The notes: generated from the sequence alone by a model not told the origin. 54,224 nt of DNA from JAIRVZ01 sp031553755 (GCA_031553755.1 JAVBKZ010000050.1:1-54224), one strand, 5' to 3'. Positions 1 through 8,324 are shown, counted from the stretch's first letter. Numbers and translations: made by a program.

Positions 1-1
1 C

Positions 2-100
2 GGTGCGGACTCTTTCTCACAACTGCTTTCTATCGCTGATACTGCCAGGAAGAATGGAAGGTCAAGGTATTATGCGTTGGCAGAAATTGCCAAATTGTAA
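2..100 (+). CDS. C-terminal tail of an unidentified protein, possibly a transposase (5' end outside window)
   Basis: An open frame runs from the window edge to TAA at 98-100 and encodes 32 residues ending YYALAEIAKL. The composition (QLLSIADTARKNGRSRYY) suggests the helical C-terminus of a transposase, perhaps of IS66 type, but I cannot confirm this from 32 residues. The stretch is visibly richer in G and C than the AT-rich sigma-factor gene that follows, which fits a mobile origin. Bases 101-226 hold no gene I can support. Confidence 0.35.
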   Translation, partial: GADSFSQLLSIADTARKNGRSRYYALAEIAKL

Positions 101-226
101 AATCCCGTAGATCCTAAAGTGCTGACCTGAGTAGTTACTTCGGGAGACACTCTATTTTATTAAATTTATACTTTTTGTCACAAATCCATACCTTTATCCG
201 ACTTATAAATAAATATCGATCATCTC

Positions 227-709
227 TTGGAGCATTTCGAATCAACATATAAGGATAATTATCAAAAAATGTTTCAATTAGCACAGAAAATGTTAGTTGA
301 GCAAGATGATATCCCGGATATTCTTCAAGAGATTTTTGTTTGTTATTACGAAAAATTAAAATCCGGATCTTCAATCGAATTTCCTCGTTCATGGCTAATG
401 AAAGCAACTGTCAATAAATCGATTGATTATTTAAATCACCAAAAAAGACATACGAGCTTGGACGCGGTTAAAGATTATAAAGAAGATGAATTGGTTGAAA
501 AGCAACAATCCGAATCGGAAATAAGAAATGCAATTTCTCAACTCAGTGAAAAAGAGATGAAATTGGTCATACTCTATAGCGAAGATTTTTCTTACAAAGA
601 AATTTCAGAAATAACAGGTATAAAATTCTCTTCCGTTGGAAAAAGTTTATTTCGTTCACTCGAAAAATTAAAAGTAATTTTAAAGAAAATGAATTATGAA
701 ATGTATTGA
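227..709 (+). CDS. ECF-type RNA polymerase sigma factor (sigma-70 family)
   Basis: This 160-residue protein has the two-domain layout of extracytoplasmic-function sigma factors. A region 2-like N-terminus carries DIPDILQEIF, with a core-binding helix. A region 4 helix-turn-helix near residues 105-150 reads LSEKEMKLVILYSEDFSYKE followed by ISEITGI and a recognition helix. The only start that keeps region 2 intact is TTG at 227, because an in-frame stop lies at 206-208 and the first ATG (269) would cut into region 2. The gene overlaps the following anti-sigma gene by 14 bases, so the two are co-transcribed and probably translationally coupled. The regulon is unknown; autoregulation is usual for such pairs but no promoter was identified here. 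Confidence 0.9.
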   Translation: MEHFESTYKDNYQKMFQLAQKMLVEQDDIPDILQEIFVCYYEKLKSGSSIEFPRSWLMKATVNKSIDYLNHQKRHTSLDAVKDYKEDELVEKQQSESEIRNAISQLSEKEMKLVILYSEDFSYKEISEITGIKFSSVGKSLFRSLEKLKVILKKMNYEMY

Positions 710-1148
710 AAATTCGTTAATTCAACAATATATAGATAAGGAAATCTGCTCTTCGGAAAGAAAAATAATAGAAAGCCATATTTCCGGTTGTGCAAAATGC
801 GCAAAAAAAATAAAAGAGCATCAGGAATTCACTGCAAATATAAAAAAGCAATTAGATTCTTCAAACACAGGTGAGATTGTTATTCCCGAATTCGATTCTT
901 CAAAGATAATTTTGCGGAAAAAGCCGCTTAAATTCCGTAAAATGTATTTTTACGCAGCTTCGATTGCTGCCTTTTTGATTTTAGCAATTTTATTTTTCTT
1001 CCCATTAAGACAGCAGAAAGAAAAGGAAACAGTCTATTATTTTTACAACAATGAAAGTGAATATGATGCCAATCGGACTATTTCAAAACAAGATTTCGAA
1101 ATGCAAATGATTGATCAAAATGGGAATGTTTCCATAGTTAATTTTTAA
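696..1148 (+). CDS. Zinc-finger anti-sigma factor, single-pass membrane protein
   Basis: The 150-residue product has the zinc-finger anti-sigma signature H-x3-C-x2-C (ESHISGCAKC, about residues 27-36) in its N-terminal cytoplasmic domain. One hydrophobic segment follows at about residues 84-104 (YAASIAAFLILAILFFFP), and a short extracytoplasmic tail ends the protein. This is the usual design of an anti-sigma factor that holds its partner at the inner membrane. It overlaps the sigma gene by 14 bases and ends 3 bases before the beta-propeller gene, giving a three-gene operon. What signal releases the sigma factor cannot be read from the sequence. Confidence 0.85.
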   Translation: MKCIENSLIQQYIDKEICSSERKIIESHISGCAKCAKKIKEHQEFTANIKKQLDSSNTGEIVIPEFDSSKIILRKKPLKFRKMYFYAASIAAFLILAILFFFPLRQQKEKETVYYFYNNESEYDANRTISKQDFEMQMIDQNGNVSIVNF

Positions 1149-1151
1149 AAT

Positions 1152-2429
1152 ATGAAAATCAAGTATTTAATTCTCATTTGTCTTTTGGTAATATTTGCCG
1201 GAAGATTGCAATCACAATCGTTGGTTGACATTTATAAAAAAGGAACAGTAAAATTAGTTCCTGATAAAGAGTATGCTATCAATAATGACTGGGATAAAAT
1301 TTTTGAGACTTATCACGATACCATTTATAACCGTCCGATGGGAGAACGGAAATCAATCATTTTAACTCCCGATGGATCGGTTGTTGTGAATCATGCCTAC
1401 CGGAATTATTATTCAAAATTTGATTCGACCGGAAAGTTTATAAAAGAATTCGGAATTATCGGAAAATCCGGTAAGAAATTCAAAGATGCCTATACGATAA
1501 AAGGAGTTCTTAATGGAAAGTTTTTTACATCGCTCGACAATATGGGACGAATGTATGCTTTTGATTATGACGGAAATTATGTAAAGGAACTGAAATTAGA
1601 TTATATGACAAGAGATATGATTCCTCTGAAAAATAATAAATTCGCGGTAGTTGGCTGGGTAATATGGAAAGAAAAATTCAGGGATTTTGTCGCGATAGTA
1701 GATTATAATACCAATGAGCAAAAAATTATCTGGGAGCAATTTACCGAGAGAAATGAAAAAACGGAAAGACGAAAATTATTCAATTATTCATATACATTCG
1801 AAAACAATTCTTCCATTCATATAACAACGATGCCTTATTCAAAAAATGTCGGGATAAATACTCCTCCATTGATTGAATTTGTAAAAGATCAATTAGTAAT
1901 TGCTTTACCAGTAACAGGAGAAATATTAATTTATAATATCAATGGAAATTTGAAATCGAAAGATGAAATAGAATGGACTTTAAATAGTATTTCTGTCGAA
2001 GAACAAAAGGAAATACAACAAAAAGCCATAGAGCGCATGAAAAACAGGAAGGGAAAATTCAGTCCTTCGAGTGATGAAGATAATAAAAAAGCCAGAACTT
2101 CCATTTTGAAACAAATGGAAGAAGACCTGAATAAAATTTCCGAACCCATACCGGCACCTGCATTTTCCACTATAATCAAAGATTCGGACGAAAACTTGTT
2201 GTTTTTTGATATGCCCAAAGAAGACGGGCACAATAAGTTCAATGTTTGGGTATACGGCAAAGAAGGACAGTTTATATGCCAAAGCAGCTTTGCATGCGAT
2301 GATTATAACCTGCAAATCAATCCATCCAAAATGGTATTTCACAACGGATACATCTATGGATTACAAACGCTGAAAGAAGTCAAAGGAAATCCGTTGAGAT
2401 TGGTCAGATTTAAAATAAAAGGGAGTTAA
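1152..2429 (+). CDS. Secreted 6-bladed beta-propeller protein
   Basis: This 425-residue protein starts with a signal peptide (MKIKYLILICLLVIFAGRLQ, cleavage probably near QSQS). The mature part holds propeller-like blades, with strand patterns such as SIILTPDGSVVV, YYSKFDSTGKFIKEFG and GRMYAFDYDGNYVKEL. This matches the family annotated as 6-bladed beta-propeller proteins in Bacteroidetes. A charged, Lys/Glu-rich insertion lies around residues 275-330. The gene follows the anti-sigma gene with a 3-base gap, so it may be a target of the sigma factor or a sensor feeding the membrane anti-sigma factor. That link is inference from position only. Confidence 0.7.
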   Translation: MKIKYLILICLLVIFAGRLQSQSLVDIYKKGTVKLVPDKEYAINNDWDKIFETYHDTIYNRPMGERKSIILTPDGSVVVNHAYRNYYSKFDSTGKFIKEFGIIGKSGKKFKDAYTIKGVLNGKFFTSLDNMGRMYAFDYDGNYVKELKLDYMTRDMIPLKNNKFAVVGWVIWKEKFRDFVAIVDYNTNEQKIIWEQFTERNEKTERRKLFNYSYTFENNSSIHITTMPYSKNVGINTPPLIEFVKDQLVIALPVTGEILIYNINGNLKSKDEIEWTLNSISVEEQKEIQQKAIERMKNRKGKFSPSSDEDNKKARTSILKQMEEDLNKISEPIPAPAFSTIIKDSDENLLFFDMPKEDGHNKFNVWVYGKEGQFICQSSFACDDYNLQINPSKMVFHNGYIYGLQTLKEVKGNPLRLVRFKIKGS

Positions 2430-2517
2430 AGGAATTGAGAGTGGAGAATTGAGAATTGTTAATTGCTTTCACTTGCCTACTCATCTACTTGTTTACTCGT
2501 CTACTAAATTATTACGT

Positions 2518-4503
2518 ATGAAAAACATTTGTCTTTTATTATCTTCGATTTACATGTCGATTGCAGTTCATGCACAAAATCAGGCTGAAACATACTTGTG
2601 GCCTATCGAAGGCGCACAACCGGGAACAAATATATTATCTGTTCCCCAAAGTTATATAGATGGTGAATTAAATTTCAGTAATCTCTTTATTGGAGCTCCC
2701 GGAGGTACCACAGTTGTTTCGCCTGTTGATGGAATAATAAACCATGTTTCTATCAGCTATAGTTCAAGTTTGACATCCTTAACATCTTGGAAATTTGAAA
2801 CCAATTTTGATAAAAGTTTAGAAAAAATTCGTTCTGACTTTGATAAAACAAAGAATCCTAACTATCTCAATGGATCTTTGGGTATAAAATTTAAAGATGG
2901 AATAATGATCTATATCAACGGATTGAGCGGCGATCTGCCATTTAAAACGGGGCAAACTCTTAAGAAAGGAGAAGTCATCGGAAAAGTGGCTTACAGCTAT
3001 CACAAGGTAAAAGAACCATCAATCTGTGTATCAATATCAAAATATTCAAAAGCATCCGATCCGATGTCTCCTTTTGGAATCAAGACTACTTTTAAAGCTC
3101 CGGAAGAAATAAAACCTGTGTTTTCTCTTACCAAAATACAAGCGAAAGAAGATTTTATGGTGTATATCAATGCCTTAAAGGAAGCTTTCCCCGGACTTTA
3201 CGATGTGGTAACAAAAGACGAATTGGAACGGTATATTTTCCAAACTTTGACATCGATTGATTCAAACAAAGGAAATCTTACATTTGATGAATTTAACAAA
3301 ATTATGGCCAAAACACTTGCTAAAATACATGATAGCCATATTTATTCTAAAGGCGTTCCATGGAAAAGAGAAAACATGCAAATAACGTCCATTGCTCCGA
3401 TTACTTTCGGATTTATCCAAGATACGCTTTTCTGCCGGAATGCAGCCCTACAATATGAAAATCTAATTGAGAAGCCAATCAGAACCGTAAATGGGTGGGC
3501 CTCCGACTCGATCAGCAAGGAGATTAAATCTCTCATTTCTGGTTATGACGCGCAAGCACAAAGTGTAATTGATTACAACTTATTCTTTGCCAGAAATTTG
3601 AAATTTATGAGTTTTGATAATTTAGATATTGAATTTGCTGATGGAGAAAAGGCAACATTGAAGAAGATACCAACAAATTCCAAATTCAGTTATTCTACCA
3701 ATAATTTTGAATCTATTAATCGCCATAGAAATGGATATTTCACAAAAATGATGAATGATTCTACGGCTTATCTCGGGCTTTCTACCTTCAATCTAAATCA
3801 AGTGCAAGTCGAAAATATCGGACAATTTATAGATTCTGTTTCCAAGAAAAATATTCCAAACCTAATAATTGATGTACGGAATAATGGCGGAGGGCATGAT
3901 GAGGTTATTAAACAACTTTATTCTTTTATTGCCGGTGATCCTTTTTCTGTTAACAGCTATTCAAAAGTAAATAAACAAGGTGGTTATAAATGTTTTAACC
4001 AGTCGTTAAACAGATTAGAGGGAGACTCTTTATTTGCTGATTATATGCCGGCAGAAGGAAAGGAAGGTTACTATTCAATATTAAATAAAAAAACAATCAT
4101 CAAGGCTGATCAAACCATCAACTATAAGGGAAAGGTTTATGTGTTGACCAATGAATGGTCGACATCGGCCGCCACCATGTTTCCGGGATTTTTGATTCGC
4201 AATCACAGGGGAGTTGTAGTCGGTAGGGAAACACGCACTGCCTACCATTTCATGAACGCGCTCAAATTTGTCGATATACGTTTGCCTAATTCGTTGATAA
4301 CAATAACGATTCCGCTTGTACATATTGTTTTTGACACAGTAGTAAATGACCGTGTCCCCTACGGTCGTGGAGTTATACCTGATTATCCCTGTCCGCTAAG
4401 CATTGAAGAAATTTCTTATAAAAACGGGGATACTATATTGAACTACACACTCAATCTCATCAAAAAAGGAGAATATATCAAAAGAGAAAATTCGTTTAGA
4501 TAA
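2518..4503 (+). CDS. Secreted S41-family peptidase with a degenerate M23/LytM-like N-terminal domain
   Basis: The start at ATG 2518 gives a clean signal peptide (MKNICLLLSSIYMSIAVHA) and 661 residues; the frame is open upstream to 2449 but that part reads through an intergenic repeat-like stretch. The N-terminal third resembles an M23 fold (GAPGGTTVVSPVDGIINHVS, then TGQTLKKGEVIGKV) but lacks the HxH zinc ligands, reading SICVSIS where they would be. The C-terminal half is an S41 domain with DVRNNGGG (residues 452-459) and the nucleophile motif NEWSTSAAT with Ser550. No Lys follows at the usual C-terminal-processing-protease position. The likely role is periplasmic or surface proteolysis guided by a non-catalytic binding domain. 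The gene lies 88 bases after the sigma operon. Confidence 0.75.
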   Translation: MKNICLLLSSIYMSIAVHAQNQAETYLWPIEGAQPGTNILSVPQSYIDGELNFSNLFIGAPGGTTVVSPVDGIINHVSISYSSSLTSLTSWKFETNFDKSLEKIRSDFDKTKNPNYLNGSLGIKFKDGIMIYINGLSGDLPFKTGQTLKKGEVIGKVAYSYHKVKEPSICVSISKYSKASDPMSPFGIKTTFKAPEEIKPVFSLTKIQAKEDFMVYINALKEAFPGLYDVVTKDELERYIFQTLTSIDSNKGNLTFDEFNKIMAKTLAKIHDSHIYSKGVPWKRENMQITSIAPITFGFIQDTLFCRNAALQYENLIEKPIRTVNGWASDSISKEIKSLISGYDAQAQSVIDYNLFFARNLKFMSFDNLDIEFADGEKATLKKIPTNSKFSYSTNNFESINRHRNGYFTKMMNDSTAYLGLSTFNLNQVQVENIGQFIDSVSKKNIPNLIIDVRNNGGGHDEVIKQLYSFIAGDPFSVNSYSKVNKQGGYKCFNQSLNRLEGDSLFADYMPAEGKEGYYSILNKKTIIKADQTINYKGKVYVLTNEWSTSAATMFPGFLIRNHRGVVVGRETRTAYHFMNALKFVDIRLPNSLITITIPLVHIVFDTVVNDRVPYGRGVIPDYPCPLSIEEISYKNGDTILNYTLNLIKKGEYIKRENSFR

Positions 4504-4548
4504 TAATATTTTCCACAAGTATGATTCAGAAATTGAATTAAAGAACTA

Positions 4549-4612
4549 TTTCCCGCGGAATACGCAGATTTTTATGTCTAAATATTTAACAATCTGCGTA
4601 ATCAGCGGGAAT
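4549..4612. repeat. Inverted repeat between convergent genes, terminator-like
   Basis: Imperfect arms (TTCCCGCGGAATACGCAGAT and ATCTGCGTAATCAGCGGGAA) flank an AT-rich loop. The repeat sits between the ends of the S41 peptidase gene and the TonB receptor gene. It could act as a terminator in both directions, but there is no strong T-tract. Similar ACGCAGATT inverted units occur as dispersed repeats in other genomes of this phylum (general knowledge). Confidence 0.5.
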
Positions 4613-4657
4613 AAATAATTTAACCAGACTAATATTGAATACTTAATAAGAAAATGT

Positions 4658-6910
4658 TCAAAAAGTTACCGACAAATTGGCCATCACATTGGTTCCCGCT
4701 TGAGGAAAATAACCATTCGGTTCATATTTATCCATGTTTGGGCTATTAGGATCGGGTTGTTGATAGTAAGGTTCGATCCAAGCATTCGTCTCATATTTTT
4801 GATTAAAAATATTATTAACCAATACACTCAGTTTTAGCTTTTTCAATCCTTTTACATTGAAAGAATATCCCATTTGCAAATTGGTTACAAAATACGCGTC
4901 AAGAGTATGTTGTTCATCTCCGGTATTGTCAATGTATTGTTTTCCAACATAATTAGACAATAATCCTCCATCCCAATTTTTGTATGAAAAAGAGAATAAA
5001 CTACCTGCGATTATTTCGGGGGAAAACGCAATCGGAACAGTTCCCAAGTATTGTTCATATTGCTGATTCTTTCTTTCCCAATTTTCATCATATACGGTCA
5101 CATATTCTGTAAAATTTTTAATCCTATTACGACTTATTGTCAGGTTTCCATTCCATTTCAACCAAGAGCAGATATTCGCTCCTAATGTAAATTCTGCGCC
5201 GGCCCTGTAACTATCCGGAATATTACTGGTCAACATCTCTCCTATTTCATTCACTTTTCCATTTAGAATTAATTGATTATCGTATTTCATATAATACAAA
5301 TTCATTCCCGCCGAAAATAAATGATGTTTGAAAGTATAACCTAATTCATAATCGAACAATTTTTCAGAAACAGGCATTTTATCTTTTTCTCCATTTGTAT
5401 AATTTTTCCGGTTAGGCTCGCGGTTGGCTATAGCAAAAGAAGCGTACATATTATTTTGCTCATTTATTTTATAAAATAATCCGGCTTTAGGATTAAAAAA
5501 GTTAAATGTTTCATCAAAATCTAATATTTGCATTGCTCCTGTATTCGAATCCCATTTGTCATTTGTTCCATCCATTTTATAATGGATATAACGATATTGC
5601 AAATCTCCATAAATATTAAGTTTTGAGGTCAGTGAATAATTCGCTTTCGCATAAATATTCGCGTCTGTTTTTCCTGCCGTATTCCGGTAATATTCATGTT
5701 CGGGATAAAACTCGGAACCTCCCAAATAATTTTGAAGCCACATCACTTTTCCGAAATGATTTCCATCATAATAGTTAGCGCCTCCGCCAATCACTGCATC
5801 CCATTTATCCTTTTTATAATTTAATGAAAATATTCCTCCGTAAAAATCATTATCTAACCATTTTTGACGAACCAAATCACTCTTTTTAATAGTTTTACCT
5901 CCTGATTCAAAAGGGACTAAACCGTATTCTATCAATTTTCTCCCAATTTTATATTCATTATAAAAACCATCTCCTTTGGTGTAATGTAACGCCGCGTTTA
6001 GCTGCAATTCCGGCTTGAAGATACGCGTAAATAGAGCTTGATAATTTTTTTGAGTATAATTATCGGTTTGATCATCATAAAAAGGAGGGAGCGGATTTCC
6101 ATAATCATCTTCTTCCATGTGTCCGCTTGGATTAAACGTCCGGTCTGTTTCTAATTTATCTTTCGGGACACCATCCCATGCATGATATGTTTTTTCTTTT
6201 CCTCCGAAAACAATGAATTTCAAAATATTTTTTTCATCATAATAAGCTCCTTGAAAGAAATACGATTTCAAATCGGCTGAAGCCCTGTCGATATATCCGT
6301 CAGATTGAATGTCTGAAAGCCGGGCATCAAAGGCAAAATGGTTTCCGATAATACCTGTACCCAATTTCAAGGTAGCTTTAGAAGTATTAAACGAGCCATA
6401 AGTCCCGTTTAGTTCTCCATAAGCTTTTGCCGGAATATTTTCAGTCTTCATGTTCACGCTCGCGCCAAATGCTCCGGCTCCGTTTGTTGAAGTTCCTACG
6501 CCACGTTGCACTTGTAAATCCTGTAAGGAAGATGCCAAATCAGGTATATTTACCCAGAAAACAGTTTGAGATTCCGCGTCATTCAAGGGTATTCCATTCG
6601 TTGTAATATTGATTCGATTAGCATCCGTACCACGAATACGAAAGCCGGTATAACCAATTCCCGTTCCCGCTTCGGAAGTAGTAACAACAGAAGGAGTCAA
6701 CGCAATCAAAAAAGGGATGTCTTGTCCGAAATTATATTTCTCAATTTCTTCTTTTCCCATATTGGAATATGAGAAAGGAGTTTTTTCGGTTGCCCTGTTC
6801 GAAATAACCTGAACTTCCTGAATGTGAATTGATTTGATAGTATCTTGCTTTTGAGCAAAAGAAAACTGTGCAGCAAACAATGCTGCTAAAAGAATAAATT
6901 CCTTTTTCAT
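4658..6910 (-). CDS. TonB-dependent outer-membrane receptor under TPP riboswitch control (probable thiamine-compound importer)
   Basis: The 750-residue protein has a signal peptide (MKKEFILLAALFAAQFSFA) and a plug domain at about residues 30-150 (VQVISNRATEKTPFSYSNMG, later FRIRGTDANRINITTNGIPL and LQDLQVQRGVGTSTNGAGAF). A long beta-barrel follows and ends in an aromatic residue (NLSVTF), as needed for outer-membrane insertion. It has no SusC-type N-terminal extension and no SusD partner nearby. A TPP riboswitch lies about 200 bases upstream on the same strand with no other gene between, so expression is very likely lowered by thiamine pyrophosphate. Riboswitch-controlled receptors of this kind are known in Bacteroidetes and are assigned to thiamine or thiamine-precursor uptake. 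No inner-membrane transporter is encoded beside it. Confidence 0.9.
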   Translation of the reverse strand: MKKEFILLAALFAAQFSFAQKQDTIKSIHIQEVQVISNRATEKTPFSYSNMGKEEIEKYNFGQDIPFLIALTPSVVTTSEAGTGIGYTGFRIRGTDANRINITTNGIPLNDAESQTVFWVNIPDLASSLQDLQVQRGVGTSTNGAGAFGASVNMKTENIPAKAYGELNGTYGSFNTSKATLKLGTGIIGNHFAFDARLSDIQSDGYIDRASADLKSYFFQGAYYDEKNILKFIVFGGKEKTYHAWDGVPKDKLETDRTFNPSGHMEEDDYGNPLPPFYDDQTDNYTQKNYQALFTRIFKPELQLNAALHYTKGDGFYNEYKIGRKLIEYGLVPFESGGKTIKKSDLVRQKWLDNDFYGGIFSLNYKKDKWDAVIGGGANYYDGNHFGKVMWLQNYLGGSEFYPEHEYYRNTAGKTDANIYAKANYSLTSKLNIYGDLQYRYIHYKMDGTNDKWDSNTGAMQILDFDETFNFFNPKAGLFYKINEQNNMYASFAIANREPNRKNYTNGEKDKMPVSEKLFDYELGYTFKHHLFSAGMNLYYMKYDNQLILNGKVNEIGEMLTSNIPDSYRAGAEFTLGANICSWLKWNGNLTISRNRIKNFTEYVTVYDENWERKNQQYEQYLGTVPIAFSPEIIAGSLFSFSYKNWDGGLLSNYVGKQYIDNTGDEQHTLDAYFVTNLQMGYSFNVKGLKKLKLSVLVNNIFNQKYETNAWIEPYYQQPDPNSPNMDKYEPNGYFPQAGTNVMANLSVTF

Positions 6911-6930
6911 TTAATTGAGTTTTAATACAA

Positions 6931-7030
6931 TATCCCTAATCCCTTAAAGGGGACTTTTAGGAAGATAAAGATGTCAAAAAATTGACAAACCTTTCAAACT
7001 CCCTCTTTGAGTCCCTTTTAGGGAATTCAA
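6931..7030. repeat. Inverted-repeat intergenic element inside the riboswitch-receptor leader
   Basis: The arms TCCCTTAAAGGGGACTTTTA (from 6940) and GAGTCCCTTTTAGGGAATT (from 7009) are inverted copies of each other with one mismatch and one gap, separated by about 50 bases. This is the style of dispersed element found between genes in this window (compare 49411-49517). It lies in the 5' leader of the TonB receptor mRNA, between the TPP riboswitch and the start codon. Confidence 0.5.
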
Positions 7031-7110
7031 GGATAATATAATTAATAAATAAAAAAGGGGTTTTTAAAGATAGGTACCTGCCTGATGTGCACAATCGAAG
7101 CATTTCTTTT

Positions 7111-7178
7111 CTCCCTAAGCGGCATTACCCGCTCCAGGTTCAAAGGGTATAATCTCAGCCCCTCGGAAGGAGCACCCC
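7111..7178 (-). promoter_or_regulatory. TPP riboswitch (THI element)
   Basis: Read on the minus strand, all conserved blocks of the thiamine pyrophosphate aptamer appear in order: GGGGTGCTCC, GGCTGAGATTATACCC, TTTGAACCTGGAGC, GGGTAATGCCGC and TTAGGGAG. GGGGT pairs with ACCC (P2), CCTT with GAGG around the P3 loop, and AGCGG with CCGCT (P5). The next gene downstream is the TonB receptor. The expression platform is not obvious; an AACCCCTTTTTT stretch on the minus strand about 40 bases downstream (7048-7062) might form a terminator or anti-terminator. Confidence 0.95.
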
Positions 7179-7190
7179 AAAATGTCGGTG

Positions 7191-7198
7191 CAAAGATA
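7191..7198 (-). promoter_or_regulatory. Promoter -7 box for the riboswitch/TonB receptor transcript
   Basis: On the minus strand TATCTTTG matches the Bacteroidetes -7 consensus TAnnTTTG. It lies about 12 bases before the riboswitch, placing the transcript start just ahead of the aptamer. No good TTTG box was found at the ideal -33 spacing. Confidence 0.55.
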
Positions 7199-7233
7199 AT
7201 GATTATTTTAAAGATATCAAGATGAAAATGAAA

Positions 7234-7267
7234 GAGGGCATGCCTGATTTTTCAGACATACCCCCTC
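7234..7267 (-). terminator. Hairpin terminator after prs
   Basis: On the minus strand a hairpin with arms GAGGGGGTATGTCTGA and TCAGGCATGCCCTC (short A-rich loop) follows the prs stop codon by about 20 bases and is followed by TTTC. It separates prs from the riboswitch transcript that starts just downstream. Confidence 0.7.
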
Positions 7268-7288
7268 AAAATATAATTCGTACAATAT

Positions 7289-8233
7289 TTATTTTAAATC
7301 CAAATACAGCGAACTGATTGATTCATTGTTGAATACCCTGCTGATTGCATCGGCAAACATATCAGCTATAGAAAGTATTGTTACTTTTTCGCTTTTCTTT
7401 GAATAAGGAATACTATCCGTAAAAATAATTTGTGTTAAAGCTGATTGATCTACACGCATAGAAGCTGGATCCGACATTACCGCATGAGTAGCGATTGCCC
7501 TCACAGAGTTAGCTCCTTGTTCTAACATCAAATCGGCGGCTTTAGTGATTGTCCCTGCAGTATCTACCATGTCATCAACCAATAAGACATCCATACCTTT
7601 CACGTCTCCGATTAATTTCATCCCTGCAATTTCATTGGCTTTTTCTCTCAATTTGTAGCATATTACCATCGGGACATTCAGGTGTTTGGCATAAGTATTC
7701 GCTCTTTTCGTTCCTCCTACATCGGGGGTAGCGATAACCAAATTTTGAAGGTTCAAAGTTTTGACATATTCAACAAAAATAGAAGACCCATATAAATGGT
7801 CTACCGGAACATTGAAAAATCCTTGAATCTGGTCGGCATGTAAATCCATTGTTATCAATCGGTTGATTCCTGCCGTAGCCAATAAATCGGCTATCAATTT
7901 AGCCCCAATAGATACACGGGGTTTATCTTTTCTGTCTTGGCGCGCCCATCCGAAATAAGGAATAACGGCTATGATTGATTTTGCAGAAGCACGTTTAGCC
8001 GCATCAATCATTAACAATAATTCCATCAAGTTGTCGGAACTCGGAAATGTAGATTGAACTAAAAAGACATAAGAACCACGTATAGATTCTTCATAAGAAA
8101 CCGAAAATTCACCATCCGCAAAATATTCGATTTTCATTTTTCCAAGTTCACAGCCTAAACTGTTACAAATTTTTTCGGCAAGATAGTGGGATTTTGTTCC
8201 CGAAAACACCTTAAATGGGGTACATTTGTTCAT
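7289..8233 (-). CDS. prs: Ribose-phosphate pyrophosphokinase (PRPP synthetase)
   Basis: The enzyme makes phosphoribosyl pyrophosphate from ribose 5-phosphate and ATP, feeding purine, pyrimidine, histidine, tryptophan and NAD synthesis in the cytosol. The 314-residue length is normal. Visible motifs are the N-terminal FADGEFSV region, the ATP site WARQDRKDKPRVSIGAK (about 98-114), the metal site DLHADQIQGFF (about 130-140) and the PRPP loop VLLVDDMVDTAGT (about 215-227). The start ATG at 8233 has an A-rich leader. The gene is monocistronic, with a TACTTTTG promoter box at 8317-8324 and a hairpin terminator after its stop. Confidence 0.97.
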   Translation of the reverse strand: MNKCTPFKVFSGTKSHYLAEKICNSLGCELGKMKIEYFADGEFSVSYEESIRGSYVFLVQSTFPSSDNLMELLLMIDAAKRASAKSIIAVIPYFGWARQDRKDKPRVSIGAKLIADLLATAGINRLITMDLHADQIQGFFNVPVDHLYGSSIFVEYVKTLNLQNLVIATPDVGGTKRANTYAKHLNVPMVICYKLREKANEIAGMKLIGDVKGMDVLLVDDMVDTAGTITKAADLMLEQGANSVRAIATHAVMSDPASMRVDQSALTQIIFTDSIPYSKKSEKVTILSIADMFADAISRVFNNESISSLYLDLK

Positions 8234-8316
8234 AAAAAATAAATCAATTAACAGACAGACAAACGAGTATTAAGTAATTATTTCTCAAGCGACAGAAATA
8301 AAATTAAAACTCGCTG

Positions 8317-8324
8317 CAAAAGTA
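8317..8324 (-). promoter_or_regulatory. Promoter -7 box for prs
   Basis: TACTTTTG on the minus strand fits TAnnTTTG. It lies about 85 bases upstream of the prs start codon and is followed by GCAG, a common context for such boxes. The rest of the 8234-8618 gap holds only this box and the repeat at 8459-8556. Confidence 0.5.
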
